A DNA stretch of 64,000 nt from Nocardioides sp. NBC_00368. GTDB taxonomy: Bacteria; Actinomycetota; Actinomycetes; Propionibacteriales; Nocardioidaceae. The notes beneath the pieces were generated by a model. That model had not been told where the DNA came from. It saw nothing but the letters and a program-made list of their open reading frames with translations, and ran no database searches. The first letter of the stretch is position 1. Each line of letters begins with the position of its first letter. A program made the translations under genes and the position numbers. This document shows, in pieces, positions 36,763 to 45,162 of the stretch. The DNA lies in contig NZ_CP107970.1 of assembly GCF_036090055.1 (NCBI RefSeq), positions 3,970,501 to 4,034,500 on the forward strand, in the 5' to 3' direction.

Positions 36763-37989
36763 TCACTCGCCCTTCTCGGCCAGCCACTCCGGGTTGATCG
36801 CCAGCGCGGTGACCTGGACGTCCTTGGTCGGGAAGTCGACGTCCTCCAGATCCACGTCGAGCGCCACGGACGACTTCCAGCTGCCCAGATCCGTACGCAG
36901 CAGGGTCAGCTCCGTCAGTTCCGTCCAGACGCGATCGCTGCGCCTGGACCTGGACCACTTGCGCTCGTGGAGCTCACTGTCATCGGCGACCGTGTAGACC
37001 GCATTCGACGCGTACGTCATCACCTCGGCGTCCATCCCGACGTAGCCCTCCAGGAAACCGACCTCGCGAGCCTGGATCGGCGCAGCCTCGGTGGTCGGCA
37101 ACGGTGCGCTCCACATCCTGTGGTCGACGACCCAGAAGAGCTGCCCGTCCGAGACCGTCACCCGATGCGGTCCGCCGATGCGCGATGAGTTGTCGTCCGC
37201 CGGATAGACGATCTCGTGGTCGACGGCAACCTGCTCCGCGGGCGTCCCCTTCGCGGTGTTCCAGACGCGAATGAAGTGCTTGTCATCGTCGCTCTCCCAC
37301 CCCTCGTAGACGATGCCCTCGACACAGGGGGATGTGGTGCCCGGGAAGGCCGAGGGCTCCAAGGCGCTCAGGATGTCCGCGCCGTCGTGCGGGTACGCAG
37401 ACGTCAGCGCGGCTCGGTCCCACTGGCTCTCCGGGATGGACTCGCTGTCGTCCTCGAAGGCTTTGGTGTCGGTGCCCCTTCCGGAGGAGAGGACACGGTC
37501 CCCGCACACTGCGGCAGTAGACGTCTGGCCGTACGGAGACACCCGCGTCGTCGCCTTGCCACTGTCTCCGTCGATGTAGGTCACGAACGGGTCCTTGGAC
37601 CCGTCCTCGGGGCTGAAGCCGACCAGCGTTCCCGCGCCGACCTGCACGCGATACCACTCCTGCTGCGTCTCGAGCTCGTCGCCGCCGCTCGTCCGCTCGT
37701 TCGCAGTCAGACCGGCCTCATCGATCACGTAGTCGTGCGACGGGTCGGAGGTCGTGATCCCATGCTCCGTCCAGGAAATTCCGGCACCCTCGACCTCGTC
37801 GAGCTCGATCGACCTCGCCTTCCCCTCTGCCGAGACGAGCACGAGATGGCTCGAGTCCTCGCCGCCCTCCTTCACCCGCAGCGCCAAGACCGCGTCGCCG
37901 GTCGCGAAGTCCTTCGACGGCGGACCGACCGCACAACCAGAAACCATTGCTGCCGTGGCGATCGCCATCGCTGCCAAACCCCGAGCCAC
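36763..37989 (-). CDS. Secreted lipoprotein, possible beta-propeller
   Basis: 408 aa from GTG 37989. The short signal ends in a lipobox MVSGC (Cys19). The remainder contains many W/V-rich strands (for example HLVLVSAEGKARSIELDEVEG, QLFWVVDHRMWSAPLP, AVYTVADDSELHERKW) spaced like a WD or YWTD-style propeller, but no clear family was recognised. It sits 122 bp before the DUF4352-like lipoprotein and is divergent from the DUF3592 pair. Confidence 0.68.
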   Translation of the reverse strand: MARGLAAMAIATAAMVSGCAVGPPSKDFATGDAVLALRVKEGGEDSSHLVLVSAEGKARSIELDEVEGAGISWTEHGITTSDPSHDYVIDEAGLTANERTSGGDELETQQEWYRVQVGAGTLVGFSPEDGSKDPFVTYIDGDSGKATTRVSPYGQTSTAAVCGDRVLSSGRGTDTKAFEDDSESIPESQWDRAALTSAYPHDGADILSALEPSAFPGTTSPCVEGIVYEGWESDDDKHFIRVWNTAKGTPAEQVAVDHEIVYPADDNSSRIGGPHRVTVSDGQLFWVVDHRMWSAPLPTTEAAPIQAREVGFLEGYVGMDAEVMTYASNAVYTVADDSELHERKWSRSRRSDRVWTELTELTLLRTDLGSWKSSVALDVDLEDVDFPTKDVQVTALAINPEWLAEKGE

Positions 37990-38122
37990 CGTTCACATCC
38001 CGCCGTCTGTAGATGAGTAAGGGAGGCTCAGGGTAGCGATCCCCTGCCGCGACCCGGCCCCGGCCCCAGCCGGTCGCCGCAGACTAAGGTGAAGCCCTCG
38101 ACCTCGGGTAAGTGGAGCAATC

Positions 38123-38563
38123 ATGAGCTTTGGCGCCGTCGCCGCCCTGCTGATCGGTATCGCGATGCTGATCCTCCCGGCGTGGCTGACGATTCATCTC
38201 GTACGCCGCCGGCGACGGCTGGCCACTTGGCCCCGGACGCAGGCGACCATTCACCACGTCTGGAAGAAGAAGCGCCCGTCATCGGCCACCGGTACGACCT
38301 CGACCGAGACGTCCGTCCATGCACGCTACGAATACCGTGACTCCGCCGGAATCCGGCACATCGGCGAGGTGGAACACCTGGCGAACCCGAAGGTCGGCGA
38401 CATCGTCGAGGTCATCTACGACCCCGAGGAGCCGAGTTCGAGCGACACCGTCTACGGCGGCTCCGTCGTCGGACGCGTGATCAACTACGGCGCAACCTAC
38501 ATCGTCTTCGGCGGCATCGGGATCTTCCTGGTCCTCGCCTCCCTGGGCCTGATCTCGGCCTAG
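38123..38563 (+). CDS. DUF3592 membrane protein
   Basis: 146 aa. A membrane helix at the N-terminus (about 4-27) and another at the C-terminus (about 122-142) flank a soluble part, with ATIHHVWKKKR ... YEYRDSAGIRHIGEVEHLANPKVGDIVEVIYDPEEP. The G-(D/E)-x-V-x-V-x-Y-(D/N)-P-x-x-P motif marks DUF3592. Function is unknown. It is followed 22 bp later by a second member. Confidence 0.82.
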   Translation: MSFGAVAALLIGIAMLILPAWLTIHLVRRRRRLATWPRTQATIHHVWKKKRPSSATGTTSTETSVHARYEYRDSAGIRHIGEVEHLANPKVGDIVEVIYDPEEPSSSDTVYGGSVVGRVINYGATYIVFGGIGIFLVLASLGLISA

Positions 38564-38585
38564 CGCAGAGAGGAACATCGCGAGC

Positions 38586-39041
38586 ATGGGACTGGATGAC
38601 GTCATCGGCCTGACCTTCTGCGTCATCGCCGGCATCGCGATCGGCGCGGCGGGCTACCTCAACTTCGGAGATGCTTGGCGAAGGGCCCTCAACAGTCGCG
38701 ACTGGGCCCGGACGACCGCGCGCATCACCCGGGCTTGGAATGTGAATCTCGGTGGTGGACCCGGCACCACGAGATACAACGTCAACTACACGTTCACCGC
38801 TCCCGAGACCGGCGGCAGCTACTACGGCCACAGCGAGGGCGCTGCCCCGGACATGAAGACCGGGGACGACGTCGAAGTGATGTACGACCCGAAGGGGCCG
38901 TTCAACAACGAGCTGCCGCTGAACAGCTTCGAGCGGTGGTTCTACCCGATCGCGTTCGGCAGCCTCACCGTCGTCGGCGCGGTCTTCGTCATCGGAAGTC
39001 TGGCCGTCGCTGCGGTGATGGTGGCCGACCAGATCCGCTAG
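38586..39041 (+). CDS. DUF3592-like membrane protein
   Basis: 151 aa with the same layout as the preceding gene: a first helix (about 8-28), a soluble domain with TTARITRAWNV ... YNVNYTFTAPETGGSYYGHSEGAAPDMKTGDDVEVMYDPKGP, and a last helix (about 122-146). The GDDVEVMYDPKGP motif matches DUF3592. Probably a tandem duplicate of the neighbour that has diverged. Convergent with the first accessory cassette. Confidence 0.75.
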   Translation: MGLDDVIGLTFCVIAGIAIGAAGYLNFGDAWRRALNSRDWARTTARITRAWNVNLGGGPGTTRYNVNYTFTAPETGGSYYGHSEGAAPDMKTGDDVEVMYDPKGPFNNELPLNSFERWFYPIAFGSLTVVGAVFVIGSLAVAAVMVADQIR

Positions 39042-39080
39042 CGCACTTGCGGCCGTCGACAGCCTGTCAACGTTTCGCAG

Positions 39081-39710
39081 CTATGCCCGCGGCGGCGACC
39101 AGCGAAGCGACGAGGCGCACACGTCGAACGCCGTCTTCCAGCCGATGAACAACGGGTCTGTCGCCGACATCTCCACAGGACGCGCGACCGATGCCGTGAG
39201 CTGAAGACCGCGACGGTGCTTCGACCCAGGGATCGGGGTCACGTACACGATCGAGGTCATCACGATCGAGCCGCCCTGGAGATCCTTCGCCGACTCGCGC
39301 TCGAAGCGGATGAATCGCTTGTCGCCGAAGAGGGGCTTGGCGTCGTACGTCTGGATCGCGTGTGTCACATAGCCGTCGAGGCTCTCGCCGTTGGGCGCGC
39401 GCCGGATGGTGGCGAACATGGAACCCGGGATGTAGACGTCGCCGGTCGGCGCCGCCGTGGGCGCGAAGTAGGCGATCACGTTCTGCTGCTTCATGAGCGA
39501 GAACGCCTGATCCATCTGCATCCGAAGGTGCGCGTGCAGATCGGGCCGGTTGGCCTCCATGCAGCGCCGCTTGATCTCGGCGTCGATCGCTTCCCGGTCG
39601 GAGGCGTCCGGAACGTGGCGCTCCCAGCCATCGAGGAGCTTCAGGTGGAACTCCGGGTCCTTGGGCGCGCCCAGCATCTCCCTCAACGAACTTGCACTGT
39701 TCCCGGACAT
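39081..39710 (-). CDS. Accessory protein of secretion cassette A (paralogue of 45163-45771)
   Basis: 209 aa from ATG 39710 with GGAAAGG upstream; it begins two bases after the previous stop. No named domain was recognised. It is clearly related to the protein at 45163-45771: both share LLDGWERHVPD or LPRGWSRFDID near the start, then KRRCMEANRPDLHAH or KKRFMEGHRPDLYAD, FAPTAAPTGDVYIPGS or FAPAVDDPGSTIIPAS, and KPLFGDKRFIRFERESAKDLQGGS or KPLFGDPRTIRFERERVVDLGGES. No signal peptide or membrane helix. A chaperone or immunity role is inferred only from context. Confidence 0.72.
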   Translation of the reverse strand: MSGNSASSLREMLGAPKDPEFHLKLLDGWERHVPDASDREAIDAEIKRRCMEANRPDLHAHLRMQMDQAFSLMKQQNVIAYFAPTAAPTGDVYIPGSMFATIRRAPNGESLDGYVTHAIQTYDAKPLFGDKRFIRFERESAKDLQGGSIVMTSIVYVTPIPGSKHRRGLQLTASVARPVEMSATDPLFIGWKTAFDVCASSLRWSPPRA

Positions 39711-39711
39711 T

Positions 39712-40437
39712 TCAAGCCTTTCCGTCAGCACTAGCAGTCAGAGGACTACGGTCCAGTGCATCGAATTCGTCGTAAGAAACGATGGAACGCGAGCGAAGCG
39801 TGGTCAGTGCTTGACGCCTCAAGGCGAGAAGCGTGTCGATCTCGTCCGACGTCAACGCGTTGACGTCGACCGCCGGCGGCTTCTCCTTCGAGTAGAGCCG
39901 GAACTCCGCGACGATCACCGCGATGCCGAACACCAGCAGCAACAGCGGTGCGATCACGAGGGGAACGCGCGGATAGGCATCCGCGTCGCTCATGAAGATC
40001 AGGACCAGAAGCAGGACGGTCGAGACTAGTACGAAGACCGAGAACCCGAACAGGGATCGGTCCCACTGCCGGTGAGTCGACCGGACCCACGGCGCGAAGT
40101 GGTAGAGCAGGGCGAGGAAGCCGAGCGCGCAGCCGATGTAGACGCACGGGACCTCGAAGCCCGGCGAGAAGTCCTCGGAGAGTTTCCTAGTACCTCCGCC
40201 ACTGGCAAAGATCGCCACGGAGAACAGCGGTCCGGCCAGACCGATGAGCGCGACCCAGAACATCAACTTCGCAGCAAGGTTCGCCGCACCCGAGCGGCGA
40301 CGCTTCCTCTCAGCTGCTTCCAGCTCGATCTGCCCGTAGTCGAGAACGACTCGATTCAGCTCGTTGATGTCGAAGCGATCGAAGTTGCTGTGCACCGTTG
40401 CCCAGTTACCCGGATCAATCGCTGCCGCCTTAGGCAT
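39712..40437 (-). CDS. Four-helix membrane protein of cassette A
   Basis: 241 aa from ATG 40437, overlapping the preceding stop by eight bases (a TTG 24 bases upstream is an alternative). Hydrophobic helices lie near 60-80, 97-115, 128-150 and 160-180, followed by a charged C-terminal tail with DEIDTLLALRRQALTTLRSRSIVSYDEFDALDRSPL. The protein at 44419-45126 has the same layout and a related tail (REEVVDVLVERGLVVLTPDQRRRM). It could be a membrane immunity protein or a docking subunit; neither is proven. Confidence 0.68.
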   Translation of the reverse strand: MPKAAAIDPGNWATVHSNFDRFDINELNRVVLDYGQIELEAAERKRRRSGAANLAAKLMFWVALIGLAGPLFSVAIFASGGGTRKLSEDFSPGFEVPCVYIGCALGFLALLYHFAPWVRSTHRQWDRSLFGFSVFVLVSTVLLLVLIFMSDADAYPRVPLVIAPLLLLVFGIAVIVAEFRLYSKEKPPAVDVNALTSDEIDTLLALRRQALTTLRSRSIVSYDEFDALDRSPLTASADGKA

Positions 40438-41062
40438 TGGAAAGGTGCTCCCATTCGTCAACGTGGTTTCGTGTGAGACCCGGAACCGGGCTGGCCTCGA
40501 AGGGACGACCGTCCGGGTCGAGGAGAGAAAGACTTGAGAGAATGACCGGCATCCGAGTGATCGTGAGCTGGAAGGCCAACGGCAGACCGGACTCCACGAT
40601 CAGACCCACGCCACCGGTCTCGCCGCTGAAGGCATAGACCGCTGTGGACAGGTGCAGATCCTGTCCGTCGACGGTCTCGTCCCGCGATGCGACGCACTTG
40701 ATGCCGGGGCCCATCGCCGCACCGATGCACTCATCGACGTCGAAACCCGACTTCTCCCAGGCCTTGACGTCCAGGTCGCCAGCCTCTGCAAGGACTACTC
40801 TGACGCGGCTGGCGATCGGGACCGTCATCGGCCAGTGAAGCATGGTGACCAGCCTGCCGGGCTCACCGATGCTGGCGAGGGAATCCGTCAGGATGCGGCG
40901 TACGTCCTCGTCGAACTGCCGGCTCGCGTTGCTGCCGAACCACTCCCGGACACGAGCGCACTCGGTCGACACCCACGCGTCGGCGCCCTGCCCCAGGTCG
41001 CTGGGAACAAATGTCCACTCGCGTTGTGGGTAGATTCCTTCAGCTCGCCACGTTCCGACCAT
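40430..41062 (-). CDS. Cytoplasmic accessory protein of cassette A (paralogue of 45768-46412)
   Basis: 210 aa, no membrane helix or signal. It resembles the protein at 45768-46412 in length, position and pattern: an N-terminal region (EWTFVPSDLGQGADAWVSTEC), a central MLHWPMTVPIASRVRVVLAEA matching FQVWPVMSAAAVTCHLYVVET, then GIKCVASRDETVDGQDLHLSTAVYAFSGETGGVGLIV matching GVQLSARNELLFDGGVVLLESVNYLFTDGEVSLLL. Family not recognised. Lying directly after the large effector-like gene, it is the best candidate for its chaperone or immunity protein. Confidence 0.68.
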   Translation of the reverse strand: MVGTWRAEGIYPQREWTFVPSDLGQGADAWVSTECARVREWFGSNASRQFDEDVRRILTDSLASIGEPGRLVTMLHWPMTVPIASRVRVVLAEAGDLDVKAWEKSGFDVDECIGAAMGPGIKCVASRDETVDGQDLHLSTAVYAFSGETGGVGLIVESGLPLAFQLTITRMPVILSSLSLLDPDGRPFEASPVPGLTRNHVDEWEHLSNA

Positions 41063-41124
41063 GGTCGTCCTCCGATTTGATTACAAGCTCCGAGCAGCGC
41101 ACGTCAGTATGGTCGATCGATCGC

Positions 41125-42216
41125 TCAGGCGAAGATGTCGCCGGCCGAGTCGGGCAGATCCTGGATCGTGTTCACAGTGCTGTAGAAGGAGTTGGTCTGC
41201 TTCGCCAACGCTCCCTGGATGTCGAGGCCAGCGGCCCACATCCTGCTGTACGAGCTGATGCGCGTGAAGTCGCCGACGTCGAGACCGGCGTGAAGGCTGG
41301 TCATGATGTCCGGAAAGGCCTTGAACTTGACGGCGTCCCCGACGCCACCCGCCGCCTTGTACCCAGCCGAGAACTTGGCGAACTTGGATGCGCCAGCGCC
41401 CAGATCAGTGATCGCATCGGCCATCTTTCCGAACTTGCCGAACGGCACGACGTCGAGAACAGCTAGCGTCAGGTCCAAGGCTGAGCACTTTCCGGCACAG
41501 AACTGGATGGTCTTCGCAAGAAGCACCAGAGCCGACACCGCCATCGCGATCGCCGCCAGCGGTCCCGCGATGAACAGGCTCGCCACGAAGAGCACCATTG
41601 CAACGATCTCCAGGACGGCGATGATGTCGTCGAGGACCTCCCAGAAGCCGTCCTCGATCTTCCCGGACATCTCGTTACCGATGCCGCTGACGGCAGCGTC
41701 GTACGCGTCTTCCCAGGAGTCGTAGTAGCCGTCCCAGGTCTCGGCGGCGTTCTCCCAGTCCTTGCGGGCCTGTTCCTTCGCCTCGGCAGCGTCTTCCTCC
41801 TGCTGCGCCTCCGGGCTGCCTTCCTTCGGGCCAGCGCCCGGAAGATGGTTCGGCGCACCTTCCATGCCGTCGTACTTGGCCCACAGGTCCTCGCAGGTGT
41901 CGACCTGTGACCTGATCAACGGCTGCCACTGTTGAAGCTCTTGGCCGTACTTCGCAATGATCGGGCCCACCGGCGTGTAGAGCGCGCTGGCCTCTTCGAG
42001 GGTCTTGTAGGAGTCGCCGATCTTGTCCTGAAGCTTCTCGACAGCCTTGCCGTCCATCTCGCCGTTGGCGAGATCGTGTTCCGAGATCTTCTTCAGCTCT
42101 TCGTAACAGGACTTCATCATCTCGCCCAGACGCTCGATGGCGTCGCCGCGCTCGATGATGCCCGAGGGGTTGCCCTCGACAGTCCTGATCTCTCTGCCCT
42201 TAGGTGATGAATCCAT
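41125..42216 (-). CDS. Putative type VII-secreted effector-like protein of cassette A
   Basis: 363 aa. The N-terminus SSPKGREIRTVEGNPSGIIERGDAIERLGEMM is shared with the 417-aa protein of cassette B (SPKGREIKTVEGSPSGIIARGTKIEELGKKM). Helical, WXG/LXG-like sequence runs to about 120, then a charged linker, a segment WDGYYDSWEDAYDAAVSGI with Y165xxxE169 (the YxxxD/E export motif type), and a hydrophobic centre (about 197-238). The C-terminal about 100 residues have no counterpart in cassette B and no recognised toxin domain. A pore-forming or membrane-active effector is possible. The start ATG overlaps no gene; 83 bp separate it from the Esx-like helper. Confidence 0.75.
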   Translation of the reverse strand: MDSSPKGREIRTVEGNPSGIIERGDAIERLGEMMKSCYEELKKISEHDLANGEMDGKAVEKLQDKIGDSYKTLEEASALYTPVGPIIAKYGQELQQWQPLIRSQVDTCEDLWAKYDGMEGAPNHLPGAGPKEGSPEAQQEEDAAEAKEQARKDWENAAETWDGYYDSWEDAYDAAVSGIGNEMSGKIEDGFWEVLDDIIAVLEIVAMVLFVASLFIAGPLAAIAMAVSALVLLAKTIQFCAGKCSALDLTLAVLDVVPFGKFGKMADAITDLGAGASKFAKFSAGYKAAGGVGDAVKFKAFPDIMTSLHAGLDVGDFTRISSYSRMWAAGLDIQGALAKQTNSFYSTVNTIQDLPDSAGDIFA

Positions 42217-42299
42217 GGCTCATGTGCTCCTTCGTCGAGCCCGTCAAGTGTCCTGAACCGTCCGCCCCGCCGCAGCCACCGCGCTGCGGGTCGAACGTC

Positions 42300-42596
42300 C
42301 TACTTGGTCTGGAACTGGAGGGCAGTCTCGCTGTCCCAGTTCTCGAACCCGTCGACCACGCCTTTGACGTGCTCGTGGAGCTCCTTCAGGCTGTCCTTGA
42401 GCTCATCGCGCTTGTCGTCCCAGCGCTCCTCGAAGTCCTGTGCCTTGTCCCGGAGGTCGCCGCGGCCGTACGGATTGCCGATGTCCGCCTCGAGCTCCTC
42501 CGACTGGCTCGTCGCATTCTCGAACTCGCTGACAATCGAGTCCAGCTGTGTCGCGATCCTCGAGAGTGTCTCGATCTTGATCCTGACGTCCGCCAC
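42300..42596 (-). CDS. Esx-like helper protein of cassette A
   Basis: 98 aa from GTG 42596 with AAGGGAA upstream. It is two-helical and highly charged, with no WXG: the middle is NPYGRGDLRDKAQDFEERWDDKRDELKDSL and the end NWDSETALQFQTK. A close homologue lies at 47744-48043 (same ends: NATxxSExLEADIGxP and DWDSETALQFQ). Such proteins accompany LXG effectors in Bacillota as targeting partners (Lap/LXG-associated), so a dimer with the effector N-terminus is likely. Confidence 0.75.
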   Translation of the reverse strand: MADVRIKIETLSRIATQLDSIVSEFENATSQSEELEADIGNPYGRGDLRDKAQDFEERWDDKRDELKDSLKELHEHVKGVVDGFENWDSETALQFQTK

Positions 42597-42655
42597 CGCA
42601 AGCTTCCCTTCGATCTTCCGCCATCTGCCCGGTCAACGTGCCGAAATGTCGCCTC

Positions 42656-42688
42656 GGGTGGGGCGACCGCGCATGCTCCGCCCCACCC
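42656..42688 (-). terminator. Hairpin after Esx-like gene 42704-42991
   Basis: A 10-bp perfect stem (42656-42665 with 42679-42688) with a 13-base loop, 15 bp after the stop and before the helper and effector genes. It could cut expression of the downstream genes. Confidence 0.6.
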
Positions 42689-42703
42689 AACCAAGCGAAT
42701 AGA

Positions 42704-42991
42704 TCAGCCGCCGGCGAGCTGGCTGTCCAGGTCCTGGATCGCCGTGGCCATGTCGCGCAGAGCCTGCGCCATGTCCTCGACACCAGCAATGGCGTCCTTC
42801 AGACCCGTGGTCATCTCGGTGTAGCCGTCCTGGAACTTGCCCGACGCCTTCTCCGTCTTGAACCCATCCTGGACCAACTCGTCCACATAGCCCTGGCACT
42901 CGTCCAGCGCGGACTCAATGGTGTCCTTGCCCTGGTCGAGCTTGTCGGCGGTGCCGGTCATCTCGTCGTATGTTGCCCCGAAGTCGCTCAT
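42704..42991 (-). CDS. Esx-like protein with F-K-T in place of WXG (copy 1)
   Basis: 95 aa. The sequence is identical in the proteins at 43326-43613 and 48166-48453, and nearly so at 48787-49074. It is two-helical: helix one to about 42, a turn QDGFKTEKAS in which F44-K45-T46 stands where W-x-G normally lies, and helix two (KFQDGYTEMTTGLKDAIAGVEDMAQALRDMATAIQDLDSQL), ending LAGG. Cys32 in helix one could give a disulfide. A ribosome site GGGAAAGG lies nine bases upstream; a second ATG seven bases earlier is out of frame. The promoter and hairpin are upstream. Confidence 0.85.
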   Translation of the reverse strand: MSDFGATYDEMTGTADKLDQGKDTIESALDECQGYVDELVQDGFKTEKASGKFQDGYTEMTTGLKDAIAGVEDMAQALRDMATAIQDLDSQLAGG

Positions 42992-43055
42992 CGATCATCG
43001 CCTTTCCCGCGATTCTGTCGAACGGCACATGGCAGCGCCGTTCGTCACCGTACCC

Positions 43056-43081
43056 AGCTCGTCACATGGTCGTGACGAGCT
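43056..43081. promoter_or_regulatory. TCAC-N6-GTGA hairpin before copy 1
   Basis: A perfect 10-bp inverted repeat, AGCTCGTCAC with GTGACGAGCT, around ATGGTC. Its near edge is 65 nt from the ATG at 42991. The core is shared by all four copies. Confidence 0.7.
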
Positions 43082-43150
43082 GACCCGACGAGCCGACACC
43101 ATCTTCACGGACATGCTCCGAGATCCGGGTGTTCGACATCGTCACGGTCG

Positions 43151-43177
43151 TCCTACCCACTTCGTCGAGTTCTAAAC
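43151..43177 (-). promoter_or_regulatory. SigB/SigF-type promoter before copy 1
   Basis: Minus strand: GTTTAGAAC (43177-43169), ten bases, GGGTAGGA (43158-43151). It lies about 160 bp before the Esx-like start; the transcript would include the TCAC-N6-GTGA hairpin in its leader. Confidence 0.65.
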
Positions 43178-43276
43178 ATCTTCGAAAGTAAAGATTTCTG
43201 CTGACCTGGTTGAGAGGTCGCATCGCGCGGCGGGAGTCGACACCGCAGCACCTGCCGGAGACGCCCGAGACGGGCA

Positions 43277-43308
43277 GATGGTGGGCCCACAGGTGCGAGC
43301 CCACCATC
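43277..43308 (-). terminator. Hairpin after Esx-like gene 43326-43613
   Basis: A 10-bp perfect stem (43277-43286 with 43299-43308) containing GATGGTGGGC, 12-base loop, 17 bp after the stop. The same stem sequence recurs at 48117 and 48738. Confidence 0.65.
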
Positions 43309-43325
43309 CTGACGATCGCTGTGAC

Positions 43326-43613
43326 TCAGCCGCCGGCGAGCTGCGAGTCGAGGTCCTGGATCGCGGTCGCCATGTCCCGCAGAGCCTGCGCCATGTCCTC
43401 GACACCAGCGATGGCGTCCTTCAGACCCGTGGTCATCTCGGTGTAGCCGTCCTGGAACTTACCGGACGCCTTCTCCGTCTTGAACCCGTCCTGAACCAGC
43501 TCATCCACGTAACCCTGGCACTCGTCCAGCGCGGACTCAATGGTGTCCTTGCCCTGGTCGAGCTTGTCGGCGGTGCCGGTCATCTCGTCGTATGTTGCCC
43601 CGAAGTCACTCAT
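43326..43613 (-). CDS. Esx-like protein with F-K-T turn (copy 2)
   Basis: 95 aa, amino-acid identical to copies 1 and 3. The DNA differs at a number of mostly silent sites, so purifying selection or recent conversion keeps the protein constant. Ribosome site GGGAAAGG. Upstream, the TCAC-N6-GTGA hairpin is present (43681-43704) and is preceded on the gene strand by AACGAATCCGT, also found before copy 4. No SigB/SigF-type box was seen here. Confidence 0.85.
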   Translation of the reverse strand: MSDFGATYDEMTGTADKLDQGKDTIESALDECQGYVDELVQDGFKTEKASGKFQDGYTEMTTGLKDAIAGVEDMAQALRDMATAIQDLDSQLAGG

Positions 43614-43680
43614 CGATCATTGCCTTTCCCGCGATTCCATTACACGGTGCCCGTTGGGCAGCCGCTGGTCACCGTAGGCC

Positions 43681-43704
43681 ACGCCTCACAGGCTTGTGAA
43701 GCGT
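43681..43704. promoter_or_regulatory. TCAC-N6-GTGA hairpin before copy 2
   Basis: Gene-strand arms ACGCTTCAC and GTGAGGCGT around AAGCCT; nine pairs if one U-G wobble counts. Its near edge is 68 nt from the ATG at 43613. Confidence 0.65.
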
Positions 43705-43958
43705 ATTAACGGATTCGTTGCCATCTTCATATGCAGTTCTTGTTCTATCCGCCCCGCCACGGCCAGCGGTCGCCATCGCGGGCGTACCTGACACTCACCG
43801 ATGCATCAACAACTGATGGCACGAGCGGCCGGAACCGAGGGCAGACTACATTCGCTCAGTGCACATCGCCCTCGCGACAAGAAGATGCGGCGCGCCACGG
43901 CGGCTCGCCACCGACGAGATCCCAATTCTGTAAGATCCGACGGGGCTTCGGAGAAGAC
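43705..43958. other. Non-coding stretch between cassettes A and B
   Basis: About 250 bp between the upstream region of copy 2 and the end of the last gene of cassette B. Only AACGAATCCGT near 43710-43720 (gene strand) was recognised, shared with the region before copy 4. Base composition is lower in G+C than the flanks. Overlapping open frames have no ribosome sites or recognisable products, so nothing was called. Confidence 0.5.
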
Positions 43959-44384
43959 TCAGAAGCCCGGAAACTCATCCGGGTCATCCCACGGAACTTC
44001 CGTGCCGTCATCGCGAACATAGTGCGACACCACCGCCCTCGCGGGTGCACTGATAGCACCACTCAACACATCCTGAATGCCACGAATGTACTCGTCGACG
44101 AGCTTTGCGTTGCGACGGCCGTCGATCAGGCCTCCAGCACCCTCCGGAAGACTCTGGACCGCAACGCTCACCGATGATCCCGAGCCATTCTCGACGGCGC
44201 GAATCATAATGAGCTTGGGCCACGAGAGCGCCTTGGTTCTCCGCCACAGGATCAGCGCGTGACCCTCATTGTGGGCAGCCTTGACCTCGCACATCTCATC
44301 ATTCTGCGCAATACCAAGAGCTGCACGAAATACCATATCGGCAGATGCGCCGATCTCAGCGCTTCTGCCTCGTTCCGACCCCAT
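43959..44384 (-). CDS. Last gene of cassette B, unknown (SRPBCC/lipid-binding-like pattern)
   Basis: 141 aa. The order of the segments GASADMVFRAALGIAQNDEMCEVKAAH, ALILWRRTKALSWPKLIMIRAVENGSGSSVSVAVQSLP and LIDGRRNAKLVDEYIRGIQDVL resembles small START/SRPBCC-like domains in which a long C-terminal helix follows a sheet, but this is a weak resemblance. It has no counterpart in cassette A. It is 34 bp after the four-helix gene. Low G+C. Confidence 0.5.
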   Translation of the reverse strand: MGSERGRSAEIGASADMVFRAALGIAQNDEMCEVKAAHNEGHALILWRRTKALSWPKLIMIRAVENGSGSSVSVAVQSLPEGAGGLIDGRRNAKLVDEYIRGIQDVLSGAISAPARAVVSHYVRDDGTEVPWDDPDEFPGF

Positions 44385-44418
44385 ACTGACTCCATTCGAT
44401 GATTGGCATTTAGGTCAT

Positions 44419-45126
44419 CTATACGCGACCTTGGGCGTCAAACTTGTGCCAAGTTCCGACACGCATCCGCTGCATCCTCCGCCGCTGATCCGGCGTCAAA
44501 ACGACAAGCCCGCGCTCGACAAGAACGTCCACAACTTCTTCACGCGCCGCATCGTAGCGCCGTTGCTCCCTGCCCGACTTCGGACCCTCGCTGCTCTTGG
44601 CCCGGTTTGACGCCAGGTTCAGCAGGACAGTGGCGATCCCCAGGAATCCTGCGGCGGCGGCCAGCACTTCGAGCCATGATCCAGGGAGTTCACCGTCGTA
44701 CGACAAACCAACAGCAAAGGTCGCGACGACGGAAACGATCACGACTATCCCGCCCAGAATTGACACCGTCGAACGAGACCGCGTGCTCCACCACGTACGA
44801 ATCGACGTTACGGTCACCACGATGGATACAACGAACATGAAGATGGCAAGAGTCACGAGACCTTCCTGCATCCCACGGGAATCGACCATGGTTGCCCAAG
44901 CAACGAAAACTGCTCCGAGTGCAGGAGAAAGAAAAAACACCGAAAGCACTAGGCTCGTCAGAATCATGACCAGGCCTAGCAGCAGGTTTGGCCTACCCAC
45001 CCCTTCTTCCGGCACAAGTCTCAGCGAAATGATCTCCCGCTCGAGGTCACCCCACTTCACAGGTGTCCCGATGTTGGCCGTCTTTGCCCACTCACGAGCG
45101 GATGGACCTTTTCTTGAAGATAGCAC
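44419..45126 (-). CDS. Four-helix membrane protein of cassette B
   Basis: 235 aa from GTG 45126, chosen for GGAAGG six bases upstream; a TTG at 45147 is an alternative. Helices near 48-68, 70-88, 95-115 and 128-150, then a fifth possible near 160-178. The basic tail (RREQRRYDAAREEVVDVLVERGLVVLTPDQRRRMQRM in broken form) corresponds to the tail of the cassette A membrane protein at 39712-40437. The coding region is notably poorer in G+C than the flanks (one 60-base line has 29 G+C). Candidate membrane immunity or docking protein. Confidence 0.65.
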   Translation of the reverse strand: MLSSRKGPSAREWAKTANIGTPVKWGDLEREIISLRLVPEEGVGRPNLLLGLVMILTSLVLSVFFLSPALGAVFVAWATMVDSRGMQEGLVTLAIFMFVVSIVVTVTSIRTWWSTRSRSTVSILGGIVVIVSVVATFAVGLSYDGELPGSWLEVLAAAAGFLGIATVLLNLASNRAKSSEGPKSGREQRRYDAAREEVVDVLVERGLVVLTPDQRRRMQRMRVGTWHKFDAQGRV

Positions 45127-45162
45127 TTGGAGCCTTCCGTCGTTCAAAGGGCTGAGAATACG

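Larger units (their letters stand above)
42704..43613. repeat. Duplicated Esx-like gene pair with spacer, copy A
   Basis: The block contains two 95-aa genes and the 334-bp spacer between them. The same block, with about the same spacing, is at 48166-49074. Coding parts are almost identical. The spacers share recognisable stretches such as TCCTACCC, GTTCTAAAC, CTGCTGA and GATGGTGGGCC. It points to a segmental duplication with later gene conversion of the Esx genes. Confidence 0.85.

Noticed and set aside
43731..44177. Plus-strand open frame opposite the last gene of cassette B
   Set aside because: No ribosome site or homologous pattern; it is antisense to a better-supported gene in the operon.
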